Shown: positions 43,946-54,123, counted from the first letter of the stretch. The stretch is DNA of 64,000 nucleotides from Oligoflexia bacterium (GCA_903831745.1 CAIKYX010000261.1:1-64000); one strand, 5' to 3'. Program-made: numbers and translations. The notes: generated from the sequence alone by a model not told the origin.

Positions 43946-46900
43946 ATGGTCGGGAACCAGATCGAGCTAAAATTTAACTCGCTCCTCGCCCATGCTTTCT
44001 CGGTTTTGAAGCTTGCAACCCAAGCGGGACCGAAGAGCCCGCCCCTCATTGTGATCCTCATTCACTCAAAAGAGCTGCTTGAAGATTACTTTTCACTGCT
44101 GCAAACGCTGATCAATGCAGATGGCCATGCCGTTTCACTTCACCAATGGCAAGCATGGGAACATCCACCGTTCTCGCCCGTTGCTTCGTCCATCACGCAG
44201 AAAATAGATCGCCTGAAGACCCTTTACTCGATTACGGGAGCTAAGACACCGACTATTGTCCTGGCGACCGTCGAAGCCTGGATTCAACCCACCGTTCCGA
44301 AGGAAAACTATCAAAGCAATCATTTGGTACTCGAATTGAATCAAGATGTGGGCTCTCGAGAACAGCTTCGAGAACGCCTGCAAGCCTTGGGGTACTTGAA
44401 AGCGGATGTTGTAGACGAGCCCGGTCAATATGCCGTAAGAGGAGAGATCCTAGACCTCTTTATTCCGCATGCTCCAGCACCTTACCGGATTGAATTTTTT
44501 GACACGGTCGTTGAGGCCATTCGAACGTTTCATCCCGAAACCCAAAGAACCCAGAGTTCAAACGAGCCGATTCGAAGTCTCGAGATCACTCCTGCCGAAG
44601 AAATTCTCTTTCCGTGGAAAGATTTCTCGGTAGTTCTAGAACGGGTAAAGGCCTATTCCGACCAGCGGCAAATCTCGAGAAAGATCAGGGATCCGATTTT
44701 CGAGAACATTCGGAACGGCTTTTTGCCCGATCACTTTAGGACCTGGATTCCGTTTATTCATGAAAAATGCGGGGCACTTCTCGATTATCTCCCCGAACAC
44801 ACGTCTTTAATCACTTTCGAGCCCGAACAACTCAAAATCGAGCTCACCCAAACCCTGGATTATCTCAAAAAAGAGGAAGTTCGCTATTCTCAACCTCACT
44901 GGATCACTCCCGATTTTTCTCAACTCTATTCTCGGGCAGAGGCGTTGCTCGCGCAAGCCATTCAGTCGTCGCGTTTCATCATTCGAAACGCCCCACTATC
45001 TGATCGGGCGCTCGCTCCGATTCCGTCTGAACCCGTTTCCGAGCTCAGGCTCGATGAAAAGGCCGTTTACGAGTGGCTTGAGGACGGCTTCTTTGTCTGG
45101 ATTGGAAGCCGTGGGATTTCTCATCAAGAGCGCCTGAAATTTATTTTAAAGCGGGTGCTCAGCAAGCCAGGCCTGAAATTTCTAGCGGACGACCCTCGCG
45201 AATCGCTGCAGTTCCTGACCGAAAAAACCATCATCTTATCGGAAGACCTTTTTCTCGGAAAGTCGCAGGCCGCAGTCAAGAAAAAGAGCACCCCACACGT
45301 GTTTCCGAAAACAGAGGGCCTGCCTTCCGAAGAACTCACTCACCTCAGTGATCTTTCGATCGGTGATTTTGTAGTTCATGCCACCCACGGTGTCGGAAAA
45401 TATGTGGCCCTTCAGGAACTTCAGTCCCAAGGAAGAAACCTGGGAGAATACCTTCTGATCGAATATTCGGGTGGTGACCGATTGTTTCTTCCGGTCTATC
45501 GCTTAAACACAATTCAGCGTTATGTGGGTGCGGGTGGAAACCCATCACTCGACAAACTCGGAACCGCCCAATTCGAGAAAGCGAAACAAAAAGCGCGTGA
45601 CTCGGCCCGAAAACTGGCAATCAACCTGATCGAAATCTACGCGAAACGAGAACTCCTGAAGGGCGTTCCCTTCGCACCCGAAGACCAGAGCTATTTCGAT
45701 TTCGTAGACGAGTTCGAATTTCAGGAAACCGAAGGGCAACTCAAGGCCACACAGGACACACTTCATGACTTAGAGAGCGGAAAATTGCTCGATCGTCTGG
45801 TGTGCGGAGACGTGGGATTCGGAAAAACCGAAGTGGCCATGCGGGCCGCCTTTCAAGCAGTGCAAAGCGGATACCAGGTGGCACTTTTGGTACCCACCAC
45901 CTTGCTTGCCTTTCAACACGAACAATCGTTTCGTAGGCGTTTTAAGAATTTTCCGGTTCAGATTGAATCGATTTCGCGCTTTAAATCTAAGAAAATGCAG
46001 CAAGAGGTGCTGAAGTCGCTTGCGGAGGGAAAAATCGACATCCTGGTCGGAACCCATCGCCTGATTTCGAAAGATGTAGAATGGAACAAGCTCGGACTCT
46101 TGATCATTGATGAAGAACATCGCTTTGGGGTAGAGCACAAAGAAAAGATCAAGGCAGTGCAGGCCAACACCCATACCCTGACCCTGACGGCCACGCCGAT
46201 TCCAAGAACCCTGAATATGGCTATTTCGGGACTAAAAGATATCAGCTTGATCAAGACGCCACCCACGAATCGTCAGCCGATTAAGACTTTCGTCTCTCAC
46301 GACTCTGAAGAGTTGATCAAATCTGCGCTCGAAAACGAGCTCGCGCGAGGCGGCCAGGTGTTTTATCTCTACAACCGGGTTGCATCAATCTTCAAGAAAG
46401 CGGAAGAGCTTCAAAAACTCGTTCCCCAGGCAAAAATCATCGTTGCGCACGGACAAATGAAAGAAGACGAAATTGAATCAAAAATGATCGAATTCTATCA
46501 GGGTCAGGCGCAAATACTGGTGTGTACCACCATCATCGAATCCGGAATCGATGTGCCGAATGCCGGAACCATTATCATTCAAAATGCGGATCGCCTGGGA
46601 TTGGCCCAGCTCTACCAGATCCGCGGCCGGGTGGGACGGAGTCACCGAAAAGCGTTTGCCTATTTATTAGTCGATGAAGAAAGAACACTTACCCAGGAAG
46701 CAAAAATGCGCCTCGATGTGCTTCAACGGTTCATCGAACTCGGAAGTGGCTTTCAGATCGCCTCGTACGATCTCGAAATCCGCGGCGGCGGTAACTTTCT
46801 CGGTGCAGAACAATCGGGTCACATCGCCTCAGTGGGACTCGATCTGTTTACCGAACTTCTCGAAGAAGCGGTACAAGAGCTGCGTGGTCAAAAAATTGAC

Positions 46901-47416
46901 ATCGATGAGCGGCATTTTGAGCCAGAAATTCAAGTTCCGGTAACTTGCGAGATTTCTCCAAAACTGATCGAAGACCCAAAAATGCGGCTCTCATTTTATC
47001 GAAAACTTTCAAATGCCCGAACGGATGCCCAATTGGATTCACTTCACGAAGAGCTGGTCGATCGCTTTGGCGAGCTTCCAGAAGAGGTGACCAATCTTTT
47101 CTGGCTGATCCGAATTAAAAACCTACTCAAGCGTGTAGGCGTTGAACAACTTTCGACCTCACCGGTTCGAAGCTCACTCACTGTCAGAAAAACCACGCTA
47201 ATCGACGTAAACGAGGTGATGAAACTCTATACTGGGCCGCCAAAAATCCGCGATCCGCGAGTTTCGATCACTCCAGACTCGAAAATCGTGCTTCAGGCTC
47301 CGTTTCAGTCGATGCAGTCACTTCTTTTCGAGCTTGAAGGTTTTTTTAAGAAAATCGCCCCAAAAGCATTTGAAACGATTGAAAACCCAAAAAGCACTGA
47401 TAGACTAAGCTTATGA
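43946..47416 (+). CDS. mfd: Transcription-repair coupling factor Mfd
   Basis: SF2 translocase that removes RNA polymerase stalled at lesions and recruits UvrA. Parts in order: UvrB-like N-terminal module (about 1-350), RNA polymerase-interaction domain (about 470-550, SIGDFVVHATHGVGKYVAL), motor with Walker A GDVGFGKTE (about 622) and DEEH box (about 722), motif VI LYQIRGRVGRSHR, and the C-terminal TRCF domain. 1156 residues, full length. Heads an operon with periplasmic chaperones and uvrA. AAAGGG lies about 8 nt before the ATG. Confidence 0.97.
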   Translation: MVGNQIELKFNSLLAHAFSVLKLATQAGPKSPPLIVILIHSKELLEDYFSLLQTLINADGHAVSLHQWQAWEHPPFSPVASSITQKIDRLKTLYSITGAKTPTIVLATVEAWIQPTVPKENYQSNHLVLELNQDVGSREQLRERLQALGYLKADVVDEPGQYAVRGEILDLFIPHAPAPYRIEFFDTVVEAIRTFHPETQRTQSSNEPIRSLEITPAEEILFPWKDFSVVLERVKAYSDQRQISRKIRDPIFENIRNGFLPDHFRTWIPFIHEKCGALLDYLPEHTSLITFEPEQLKIELTQTLDYLKKEEVRYSQPHWITPDFSQLYSRAEALLAQAIQSSRFIIRNAPLSDRALAPIPSEPVSELRLDEKAVYEWLEDGFFVWIGSRGISHQERLKFILKRVLSKPGLKFLADDPRESLQFLTEKTIILSEDLFLGKSQAAVKKKSTPHVFPKTEGLPSEELTHLSDLSIGDFVVHATHGVGKYVALQELQSQGRNLGEYLLIEYSGGDRLFLPVYRLNTIQRYVGAGGNPSLDKLGTAQFEKAKQKARDSARKLAINLIEIYAKRELLKGVPFAPEDQSYFDFVDEFEFQETEGQLKATQDTLHDLESGKLLDRLVCGDVGFGKTEVAMRAAFQAVQSGYQVALLVPTTLLAFQHEQSFRRRFKNFPVQIESISRFKSKKMQQEVLKSLAEGKIDILVGTHRLISKDVEWNKLGLLIIDEEHRFGVEHKEKIKAVQANTHTLTLTATPIPRTLNMAISGLKDISLIKTPPTNRQPIKTFVSHDSEELIKSALENELARGGQVFYLYNRVASIFKKAEELQKLVPQAKIIVAHGQMKEDEIESKMIEFYQGQAQILVCTTIIESGIDVPNAGTIIIQNADRLGLAQLYQIRGRVGRSHRKAFAYLLVDEERTLTQEAKMRLDVLQRFIELGSGFQIASYDLEIRGGGNFLGAEQSGHIASVGLDLFTELLEEAVQELRGQKIDIDERHFEPEIQVPVTCEISPKLIEDPKMRLSFYRKLSNARTDAQLDSLHEELVDRFGELPEEVTNLFWLIRIKNLLKRVGVEQLSTSPVRSSLTVRKTTLIDVNEVMKLYTGPPKIRDPRVSITPDSKIVLQAPFQSMQSLLFELEGFFKKIAPKAFETIENPKSTDRLSL

Positions 47417-48204
47417 AACAAATGATTCTTTTAGCTGTGGTAATGGGTCTGCACGGTTTAAACGCATTTGCTGCAATCGAAGCAGCATCGGTAAATGGCA
47501 AAGCCATTACGATTGAACAAGTGAATTCGCGATTTGCGGCGGGAGATGTCGCAAGCAAACGCGCGGCCCTCGACGAGCTCATCAAGCATGAGTCAGCGGT
47601 TCAAGAAGCCAAGAAAATGAAATTGGATCAGGATCCAGCGGTTCAAGCCCAAATGGATAATGTCCTGGTGGCTGCACTTCTGGATAGAAAAGTAGGCCCT
47701 GAGTTCAACAAGCTTACCGTTTCAGAAGCCGAGGCAAAAAATTATTACGCCAAGAACCCTGAAATGCGGACCAGCCACATCTATATCGCGCTTCCTTCAG
47801 ACGACAGCAACAAAGAGCTGGTTCAAAAAGCAACAGACAAGCTCAAAGGCATTCTGGCCGACATCAAGGCAGGCAAAGTCTCTTTTGCTGAAGCCGCCCA
47901 AGCCAATTCTGAAGATGCAAGCTCGGTCGTCGGTGGTGACATGGATTACCGCATGAAGGACCGCATGGAGCCTGAATATTATGAAGCCGCTATGAAGCTT
48001 AAGGTTGGCGAGATGAGTGGTCTCGTTCGTACCGCTTTCGGGCTTCACATCATTCGCCTGACCGCCAAGCACACCTGGACCCAGGTCAACCACACTCAAG
48101 TGAAGCGAATTATGGTTGAAGAAAAGCGTGCAGAGCTGGTTGGTCGGTATTTAAACGATTTGCGTCAAAAAGCCAAAGTTTCGGTCAACGACAAAGCCCT
48201 TTAA
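47413..48204 (+). CDS. Periplasmic parvulin-type peptidyl-prolyl isomerase (PrsA/SurA-like)
   Basis: 263 residues with a signal peptide (MILLAVVMGLHGLNAFA). The N-terminal chaperone part (about 20-110) is followed by one rotamase domain: RTSHIYIALPS, FAEAAQANSEDASSVVGGDM, and TAFGLHIIRLTAKH. It should assist outer-membrane protein folding together with the SurA-like protein next to it. Shares ATGA with the end of mfd. Confidence 0.88.
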   Translation: MKQMILLAVVMGLHGLNAFAAIEAASVNGKAITIEQVNSRFAAGDVASKRAALDELIKHESAVQEAKKMKLDQDPAVQAQMDNVLVAALLDRKVGPEFNKLTVSEAEAKNYYAKNPEMRTSHIYIALPSDDSNKELVQKATDKLKGILADIKAGKVSFAEAAQANSEDASSVVGGDMDYRMKDRMEPEYYEAAMKLKVGEMSGLVRTAFGLHIIRLTAKHTWTQVNHTQVKRIMVEEKRAELVGRYLNDLRQKAKVSVNDKAL

Positions 48205-48230
48205 GGTTGGCATTCACTGCTGATTATGAG

Positions 48231-48267
48231 AAATCTTGAATGTGATGAGCATTCAAGATTTTTTTTT
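48231..48267 (+). terminator. Intrinsic terminator overlapping the surA-like start
   Basis: A perfect 12-bp stem (48231-48242 with 48250-48261) and a 7-nt loop, running into nine T residues (48259-48267). The loop contains the best start codon (ATG, 48245-48247) of the next gene. It lies 27 nt after the previous stop. It could stop mfd-chaperone transcripts, or act as an attenuator for surA. Confidence 0.8.
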
Positions 48268-49216
48268 GGCAAGCCTTTGTTCTGCTTTGATTTTAACCGG
48301 TAGCTGCACCTCAGCACGGGCCGCTCTGGTTGAGAGGGTCGAGGCGGTGGTCAACAAGAAAGCCATCTATAAATCAGACATCGATCGATTTAGAAAAATG
48401 GTGCCCCTTCGCATGAAGGTAGACCCACTTTTTTCTAACGACCCACTCGCCAAGAAGGCCAGCGCTACTGACTCTGAAATTGTAAGTTTTCTCATTGATG
48501 AAACCATCGTGGTCGAAAAGTTTCAAGTCAACGACGGCGAAGTCGAGCAAGAGATCACTGGCATTCAAGGCAATCTGCATATCGACCGCGATCAACTCAA
48601 GGCGGCCATCGTTCGAGAAGGCTTTACCTTCGAGCAGTACTTTAATCTCATGCGCGTCTCAATCGCCAAAAGACAACTGATCGACCGCGAGATTAGAAAT
48701 AAGGCCACCGTATCGGATGACGACCTGAAGGCAGAATTCAAACGCCAACACTCAACCGCCAAAAACTTCAGTGGCGCGTTTCATATTTCACTCGTCAAGT
48801 TCGCAAAGAAAACCTACAAGACACCACTGTTGGCAAAAGCTGAAGCCCTGAAAGCAGAAGAAGAGCTCAAAAAAGGAACCTCTTTTGAAGAGATGGTTAA
48901 AAAATATGGCGATGATGCGGCCTCAGCCACCGGGGGCGACCTGGGGTATCTGAGTTACTCAGAAATGAGTCCGGAGCTTCAAAAAGAGGTTCACAAACTC
49001 GGACCGCAAAAGACCAGCTCGGTCATTGAAACCAAAAACGAATTCATGATCGTCAAAGTAGGGGATGTCAAAGCGGATGTCGACGCCGCTTACGACAAAG
49101 AGCGCGAAGCACTTCGCTCTAAACTGCTTGAAGGCGAATTTGCACACCAAGTTCGCCTCTGGCTCGACAATCAAAGAAATCAAAATTACGTAAGGATCAC
49201 CGCACCGAAAGCATGA
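48245..49216 (+). CDS. SurA-like periplasmic chaperone / peptidyl-prolyl isomerase
   Basis: 323 residues from the ATG at 48245. The SurA N-domain is VERVEAVVNKKAIYKSDIDRFR, and one parvulin domain lies at about 160-265 (ASATGGDLGYLSYSEMSPEL). E. coli SurA has two. The export signal is odd: it lacks basic residues and ends either LTGSC (possible lipobox) or SARA before ALVERV. In-frame TTG (48236), GTG (48242) and TTG (48266) are alternative starts. The start lies inside a terminator hairpin and no ribosome site is visible. Followed by pdxA with an ATGA overlap. Confidence 0.82.
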   Translation: MSIQDFFLASLCSALILTGSCTSARAALVERVEAVVNKKAIYKSDIDRFRKMVPLRMKVDPLFSNDPLAKKASATDSEIVSFLIDETIVVEKFQVNDGEVEQEITGIQGNLHIDRDQLKAAIVREGFTFEQYFNLMRVSIAKRQLIDREIRNKATVSDDDLKAEFKRQHSTAKNFSGAFHISLVKFAKKTYKTPLLAKAEALKAEEELKKGTSFEEMVKKYGDDAASATGGDLGYLSYSEMSPELQKEVHKLGPQKTSSVIETKNEFMIVKVGDVKADVDAAYDKEREALRSKLLEGEFAHQVRLWLDNQRNQNYVRITAPKA

Positions 49217-50151
49217 AAAACTTATCTCTGGTGATTACCCCGGGAGATCCAGAGGGCGTCGGTCCCGAGGTCACTGCAAAAGCCCTTTCGAAACTTGCTC
49301 CCAAACTCAAGTCCTGGGATGTGGTCATTTTTGGCGCTCAAAAACCATTTCAAAAGCACAAGAGTCTGATTAAAAAAGCAGCGCCCGTATTTTTTGAACC
49401 TCCCACCCGTTCGAGTCCCGGTTACCAATCAGGTTGGGCTATCGATGCGGCGACTCAATTCATGTTGGCCTCTCCGAAAAAAAGAGTGCTCGTCACCGGC
49501 CCCATCAGCAAGGAGCGGCTGCAAGCAGCGGGCTACCAATATAATGGTCACACCGATTTTTTAGCTGCACTTTCGGGTACGCCGCAAGTCACGATGATGC
49601 TTGCGAATGAGTTCTTCAGTGTCGTTCTTGCCACCGACCATTGTCCACTTAAGTTGGTTTCAAAAAATCTGCATCCGAAAAACATCCTGCAGACCCTTGC
49701 CCATGCTTATGAGTTTTCAAAAAACCTTCAAAAGAAAAGGCGTCCCCGCATTGCCATTTTGGGCTTAAACCCCCATGCCGGAGAAAATGGACTACTGGGT
49801 AATGAAGAAAAAGACATTTTGATTCCTGTCATGAAGGCATTTTCAGATAAATTTCCGGATGCAGTTCTGAACGGTCCTCTTTCAGCGGATTCATTTTTCG
49901 CGGTGGAGCTAAAGAAGAAACCAGCCGAACGTCACGATGTCATTCTCGCCATGTATCACGATCAAGGATTGATACCGGTCAAACTCTCGGGTTTTTCTAA
50001 AAGCATCAACATGACTCTAGGACTTCCGTTCATTCGAACCTCGGTCGATCACGGCACCGCCTTTAATATCGCAGGAAAAAACAAAGCCGATCCGGGAAGC
50101 ATGATTTATGCGATCACCCGCGCTATTCAATATTCAGGAGCAAAAATATGA
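49213..50151 (+). CDS. pdxA: 4-hydroxythreonine-4-phosphate dehydrogenase PdxA
   Basis: NAD-dependent step of the DXP-dependent pyridoxal phosphate pathway. Family motifs: VTGPISKERLQAAGYQYNGHTDF, AMYHDQGLIPVK with metal-binding His, and TSVDHGTAFNIAGK. 312 residues. Shares ATGA with both neighbours. In many proteobacteria surA and pdxA are also adjacent. Confidence 0.95.
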   Translation: MKNLSLVITPGDPEGVGPEVTAKALSKLAPKLKSWDVVIFGAQKPFQKHKSLIKKAAPVFFEPPTRSSPGYQSGWAIDAATQFMLASPKKRVLVTGPISKERLQAAGYQYNGHTDFLAALSGTPQVTMMLANEFFSVVLATDHCPLKLVSKNLHPKNILQTLAHAYEFSKNLQKKRRPRIAILGLNPHAGENGLLGNEEKDILIPVMKAFSDKFPDAVLNGPLSADSFFAVELKKKPAERHDVILAMYHDQGLIPVKLSGFSKSINMTLGLPFIRTSVDHGTAFNIAGKNKADPGSMIYAITRAIQYSGAKI

Positions 50152-51554
50152 AAATCAATGAAACCATTTTTCGTGAATACGACATTCGAGGAATCGCGGG
50201 CAACGATTTGACTGCAGAATTCGCCAAAACCCTGGGGCTTACTTATGCGGAATATGCGTTCGAGAAACTGGGCAAAGATTCAATCACGATCAGCGTGGGT
50301 CGCGACTGTCGCCTTTCGAGCGATGAATACGCCGACGCCCTGATCGCGGGCCTAAGAGAGGGCGGAATCAATGTGCTGAACATTGGCGTGTGCCCGACTC
50401 CGCTCACCTACTTCTCTATTTTTCATTACCACACTGACGGCGGAATCATGGTCACGGGCTCTCATAATCCGGCCAATTACAACGGTTTTAAAATCTGCCT
50501 GCAAAAAAACACCATTCATGGCGAAGAGATTCAAGTTCTAAAACGTATTTTCATGAAAAATGTGTTCACGAAGCGCAAGCACGGTACCCAAAAGGACGAA
50601 CCCATCATTCCGTACTATCAGGATTATGTTTCTGAACAATCCAAGCCCGCACGCAAGCTCAAGGTCGTTCTCGATGCCGGAAACGGTACCGCCTCGACCG
50701 TGGCTCCACTTTTATTCAAAGAAATTGGCGCCGAAGTCATCGAACTCTATTGCGAGCTCGACGGTCGCTTTCCCAACCACCATCCAGACCCGACTGTTCC
50801 TAAAAACCTTACGGCACTCATCGCCGCGGTCAAGGAACACAAGGCCGACTTCGGAGTGGGTTACGATGGCGATTCCGACCGAATCGGCGCAGTCGACGAA
50901 AATGGCCGGGTGATTTTCGGTGACGAACTGATGGTTATTTTTGCCCGCGATGTTCTCGCTCATCACCCCGGAGCCACCATTATCTCTGAGGTCAAATCGA
51001 GCAATCGCCTGTATCAAGACATCGAGAAGCGGGGCGGAAAAGGCATCATGTGGAAAACCGGCCACTCGCTGATCAAATCGAAGATGAAAGAAACCAATGC
51101 ACTTCTGGCAGGCGAAATGTCGGGCCACATCTTCTTTGCCGATCGTTGGTTTGGTTTCGATGACGCCATTTATGCCTCGGTTCGCCTTTATGAAATTGTG
51201 GCAAAAAACGGTAAACTCTCTGAGTTGATGTCGGGTCTAAAACCGGTAGTCAGCACTCCCGAGATCAGAATTGACTGCGAAGAAGACAAGAAGTTTGCTT
51301 TGATCGAAGAAACTGCAAAGCTATTGCAAGACGCTTCGGCTAAACTGACCACCATTGATGGCCTCAGAGTAGACTACGAAGACCGCTGGGGATTGATTCG
51401 TGCTTCGAACACTCAGCCGGTCATTGTCATGAGATTCGAAGCTCATACCGAAGCGCTCTTAAATGAAATTAAGTCGCGGTTCGAAGCCGCACTCGAAACA
51501 GCCGGAAAGAAGTTGGGTCATGGCAAGTTCGAATTCACCGAAAAGTCTCACTAA
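50148..51554 (+). CDS. Phosphomannomutase/phosphoglucomutase (AlgC type)
   Basis: Alpha-D-phosphohexomutase converting 6-phospho to 1-phospho sugars for LPS or capsule precursors. Phosphoserine loop is VTGSHNPANYNGFK, metal loop is GYDGDSDRIGAVDE, sugar loop is GEMSGHIFFADRWFGFDDA, and the phosphate-binding loop is RASNTQPVIVMRFEA. 468 residues. The order of domains fits dual-specificity AlgC/ManB enzymes, but substrate preference cannot be read here. Confidence 0.92.
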   Translation: MKINETIFREYDIRGIAGNDLTAEFAKTLGLTYAEYAFEKLGKDSITISVGRDCRLSSDEYADALIAGLREGGINVLNIGVCPTPLTYFSIFHYHTDGGIMVTGSHNPANYNGFKICLQKNTIHGEEIQVLKRIFMKNVFTKRKHGTQKDEPIIPYYQDYVSEQSKPARKLKVVLDAGNGTASTVAPLLFKEIGAEVIELYCELDGRFPNHHPDPTVPKNLTALIAAVKEHKADFGVGYDGDSDRIGAVDENGRVIFGDELMVIFARDVLAHHPGATIISEVKSSNRLYQDIEKRGGKGIMWKTGHSLIKSKMKETNALLAGEMSGHIFFADRWFGFDDAIYASVRLYEIVAKNGKLSELMSGLKPVVSTPEIRIDCEEDKKFALIEETAKLLQDASAKLTTIDGLRVDYEDRWGLIRASNTQPVIVMRFEAHTEALLNEIKSRFEAALETAGKKLGHGKFEFTEKSH

Positions 51555-54123
51555 ACGTTCTACCAGAAACGATAGTGAAATCACCATTCGTGGCGCTCGC
51601 GTTCATAACTTAAAGAACATCAGCGTCAGCATTCCTCATCGCTCGCTGACCGTAATTACGGGGCCATCGGGATCCGGAAAATCGTCGCTCGCGTTTGATA
51701 CGATTCATGCCGAAGGACAACGTCGTTATATCGAGACGTTTTCGACTTATGCCCGTCAGTTTCTAGAACAAATCGAAAAGCCGGACGTGGATGAACTTCA
51801 GGGATTATCGCCCACGATCGCCATTCTACAAAAGACTACGTCGTACAATCCTCGCTCTACTGTTGGAACTGTCACCGAAATTTACGATCACTTGCGGCTT
51901 TTGTTCGCCAGAATCTCGCATGCGTTTTGCCCGAACTGCGGAGACCCGATCGAATCCTCCTCGACCCAACAAATCGTAGATTCGATTCTGACGTACCCAG
52001 AAGGCACAAAGATTTCGATTCTTGCTCCGATTGCGCGCGAGAAAAAAGGCGAGTTTCAGAAGGAACTTCTGTCACTCAGACAAAAGGGTTACACCAAAGC
52101 CAGAATTGACGGCGAAATTCGAGACTTGGCCGACCCCATTCGGTTAGAAAAAACCTACAAGCATACGATCGAAATCGTCATTGACCGGGCAATCATCAAG
52201 CCCAAAGACAGCGCACTTGCTGCACGCTTGTTTGATAGCGTCGATCTGGGTTTAAAACTGACCAAGGGATCGCTCAATCTTCTCGAACAGTTGCCTAACG
52301 GAAAAACAACCGAAAGGTTCGTGTCGCAGAACTTCGCCTGTACGAAGTGTGATATTTATTTGCCCACACCAGAACCCCGCGTCTTCTCATTCAATAGCCC
52401 AATGGGAGCCTGCAAGACTTGCGATGGCTTGGGGTACGAGAATTTTGATGAAGAAGAGGCCGAAGAAAGTGACGAGGTAACCGACGCTCACACCTACACT
52501 TTTCACAAAGTTTGTCCTGATTGCAAAGGCTCGAGGCTATCAGTCGAAGCCCGTTCTTTTAAGATTTCGAAACTGAACATTTCTGAAGTCTGCGAAAAAC
52601 CCATCGACAAACTCGATGAATTTCTAGAGAGCATCAAGCTCTCAGAGCGCGAGAAGAAAATTGCCGAGGGCCTGATCAAAGAAACCCACGAGCGTGTGGG
52701 ATTTTTAACCAAGGTCGGGGTCGGCTATTTATCACTCAGTCGTCCGCTTTTTTCACTCTCCGGAGGTGAATCTCAGCGCATTCGACTGGCGTCGCAGCTG
52801 GGCAGTTCTCTGGTGGGTATTACTTATATTTTGGATGAGCCATCGATCGGCCTTCATCCTCGCGATAACAAACTTCTGATCGATAGTCTGAAGCGCTTAC
52901 GCGACATGGGTAATACCGTGGTCGTGGTCGAACACGACGAAGAAACCATGATGGCAAGTGACTATATCGTCGACATCGGTCCGGGTGCCGGCGTGAATGG
53001 TGGTTCCGTTATTGTGGCAGGAACTCCAGACGTCGTTAGTCACGACAAGAACAGCCTGACCGGAAAATATTTGCTGAAGACGCTTCAGGTAAATCCGCCA
53101 AAAACGAGAAGAAAGGCTGATCTTAAGAAGGTACTCAAACTCGAGAAGGTTTCTCTGAACAATCTCGAGAATGTTTCTGCGTCGATTCCACTCGGAATCT
53201 TTACCTGCGTGACCGGCGTCTCTGGTAGCGGCAAGAGTTCGCTCATCATCGATACGCTCTACCCAAAACTGCTCAATCACTTTTACGACTCGACGATTCC
53301 GGAGATGACTGCAAAGATCACGCAAGGCCTCGATCAAGTCGATAAGGTGATCGAAATCGATCAGAATCCGATCGGCCGAACGCCGAGATCGAATCCGGCG
53401 ACTTATACCGGTGTCTTTGGTTTTATTCGCGCACTCTTCGCACAATTGCCAGATGCCCAACTCAGATCCTTTAAGCCGGGACGTTTTTCGTTCAATGTCA
53501 AAGGCGGACGTTGTGACGATTGCGGCGGCGACGGCATCAAAAAAATTACGATGAATTTCATGGCTGATGCTCATATTACTTGCGAAACCTGCAAGGGCTC
53601 GCGCTATAAGGCCGATACCCTTCAGGTTCTCTTCAAGGGCAAGAATATCGCGGAGGTTCTTGCGATGTCGGTCGAAGAGGCGCTCGTATTCTTTCAGAAT
53701 ATTCCACCCGTCAAAGACAAGCTTCAAGTGATGAACGATGTGGGCCTAGGGTATGTAAAGCTCGGTCAATCCGCAACGACGCTTTCGGGGGGCGAAGCTC
53801 AACGAATTAAACTGGCAAAAGAATTGGCCAAACGATCCACTGGCAAAACCGTATTTATTCTGGATGAGCCGTCTACTGGCCTTCATTTTGACGATATCAA
53901 GAAGTTGCTTGGAATTCTTCATCGCCTCGTCGACCAAGGAAACACCGTGATCGTCATCGAACACAATCTCGACATCATTTGCTCGGCTGACTACATCATG
54001 GATCTCGGCCCCGAAGCCGGAGCAGGGGGCGGAAAAATTGTTGCCCAAGGTACTCCAGAAGAAGTGGCTAAAAGCAAAGACAGCAAGATCGCGCCATTTT
54101 TAAGAGAAAAATTTAAAAAGTAG
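51520..54123 (+). CDS. uvrA: Excinuclease ABC subunit A, insertion domain missing
   Basis: DNA-damage sensor of nucleotide excision repair. I use the ATG at 51520 (867 residues), overlapping the mutase gene by 35 nt. Two ABC cassettes: Walker A at 48-55 (GPSGSGKS) and about 567 (GVSGSGKS), signatures LSGGESQRIRLA and LSGGEAQRIKLA. Zinc-module Cys pairs are present (CTKC, CKTC, CPDC and CDDC, CETC). The UvrB-binding region is retained (about 110-250). Between CKTCDGLG and CPDCKGSRL only about 30 acidic residues stand where E. coli has some 100, so the insertion domain is reduced to a linker. It shares an operon with mfd, its partner in transcription-coupled repair. Confidence 0.95.
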   Translation: MASSNSPKSLTKRSTRNDSEITIRGARVHNLKNISVSIPHRSLTVITGPSGSGKSSLAFDTIHAEGQRRYIETFSTYARQFLEQIEKPDVDELQGLSPTIAILQKTTSYNPRSTVGTVTEIYDHLRLLFARISHAFCPNCGDPIESSSTQQIVDSILTYPEGTKISILAPIAREKKGEFQKELLSLRQKGYTKARIDGEIRDLADPIRLEKTYKHTIEIVIDRAIIKPKDSALAARLFDSVDLGLKLTKGSLNLLEQLPNGKTTERFVSQNFACTKCDIYLPTPEPRVFSFNSPMGACKTCDGLGYENFDEEEAEESDEVTDAHTYTFHKVCPDCKGSRLSVEARSFKISKLNISEVCEKPIDKLDEFLESIKLSEREKKIAEGLIKETHERVGFLTKVGVGYLSLSRPLFSLSGGESQRIRLASQLGSSLVGITYILDEPSIGLHPRDNKLLIDSLKRLRDMGNTVVVVEHDEETMMASDYIVDIGPGAGVNGGSVIVAGTPDVVSHDKNSLTGKYLLKTLQVNPPKTRRKADLKKVLKLEKVSLNNLENVSASIPLGIFTCVTGVSGSGKSSLIIDTLYPKLLNHFYDSTIPEMTAKITQGLDQVDKVIEIDQNPIGRTPRSNPATYTGVFGFIRALFAQLPDAQLRSFKPGRFSFNVKGGRCDDCGGDGIKKITMNFMADAHITCETCKGSRYKADTLQVLFKGKNIAEVLAMSVEEALVFFQNIPPVKDKLQVMNDVGLGYVKLGQSATTLSGGEAQRIKLAKELAKRSTGKTVFILDEPSTGLHFDDIKKLLGILHRLVDQGNTVIVIEHNLDIICSADYIMDLGPEAGAGGGKIVAQGTPEEVAKSKDSKIAPFLREKFKK

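Noticed and set aside
52897-53727. 276-residue minus-strand frame inside uvrA
   Set aside because: Antisense to conserved UvrA motifs with no signature of its own.
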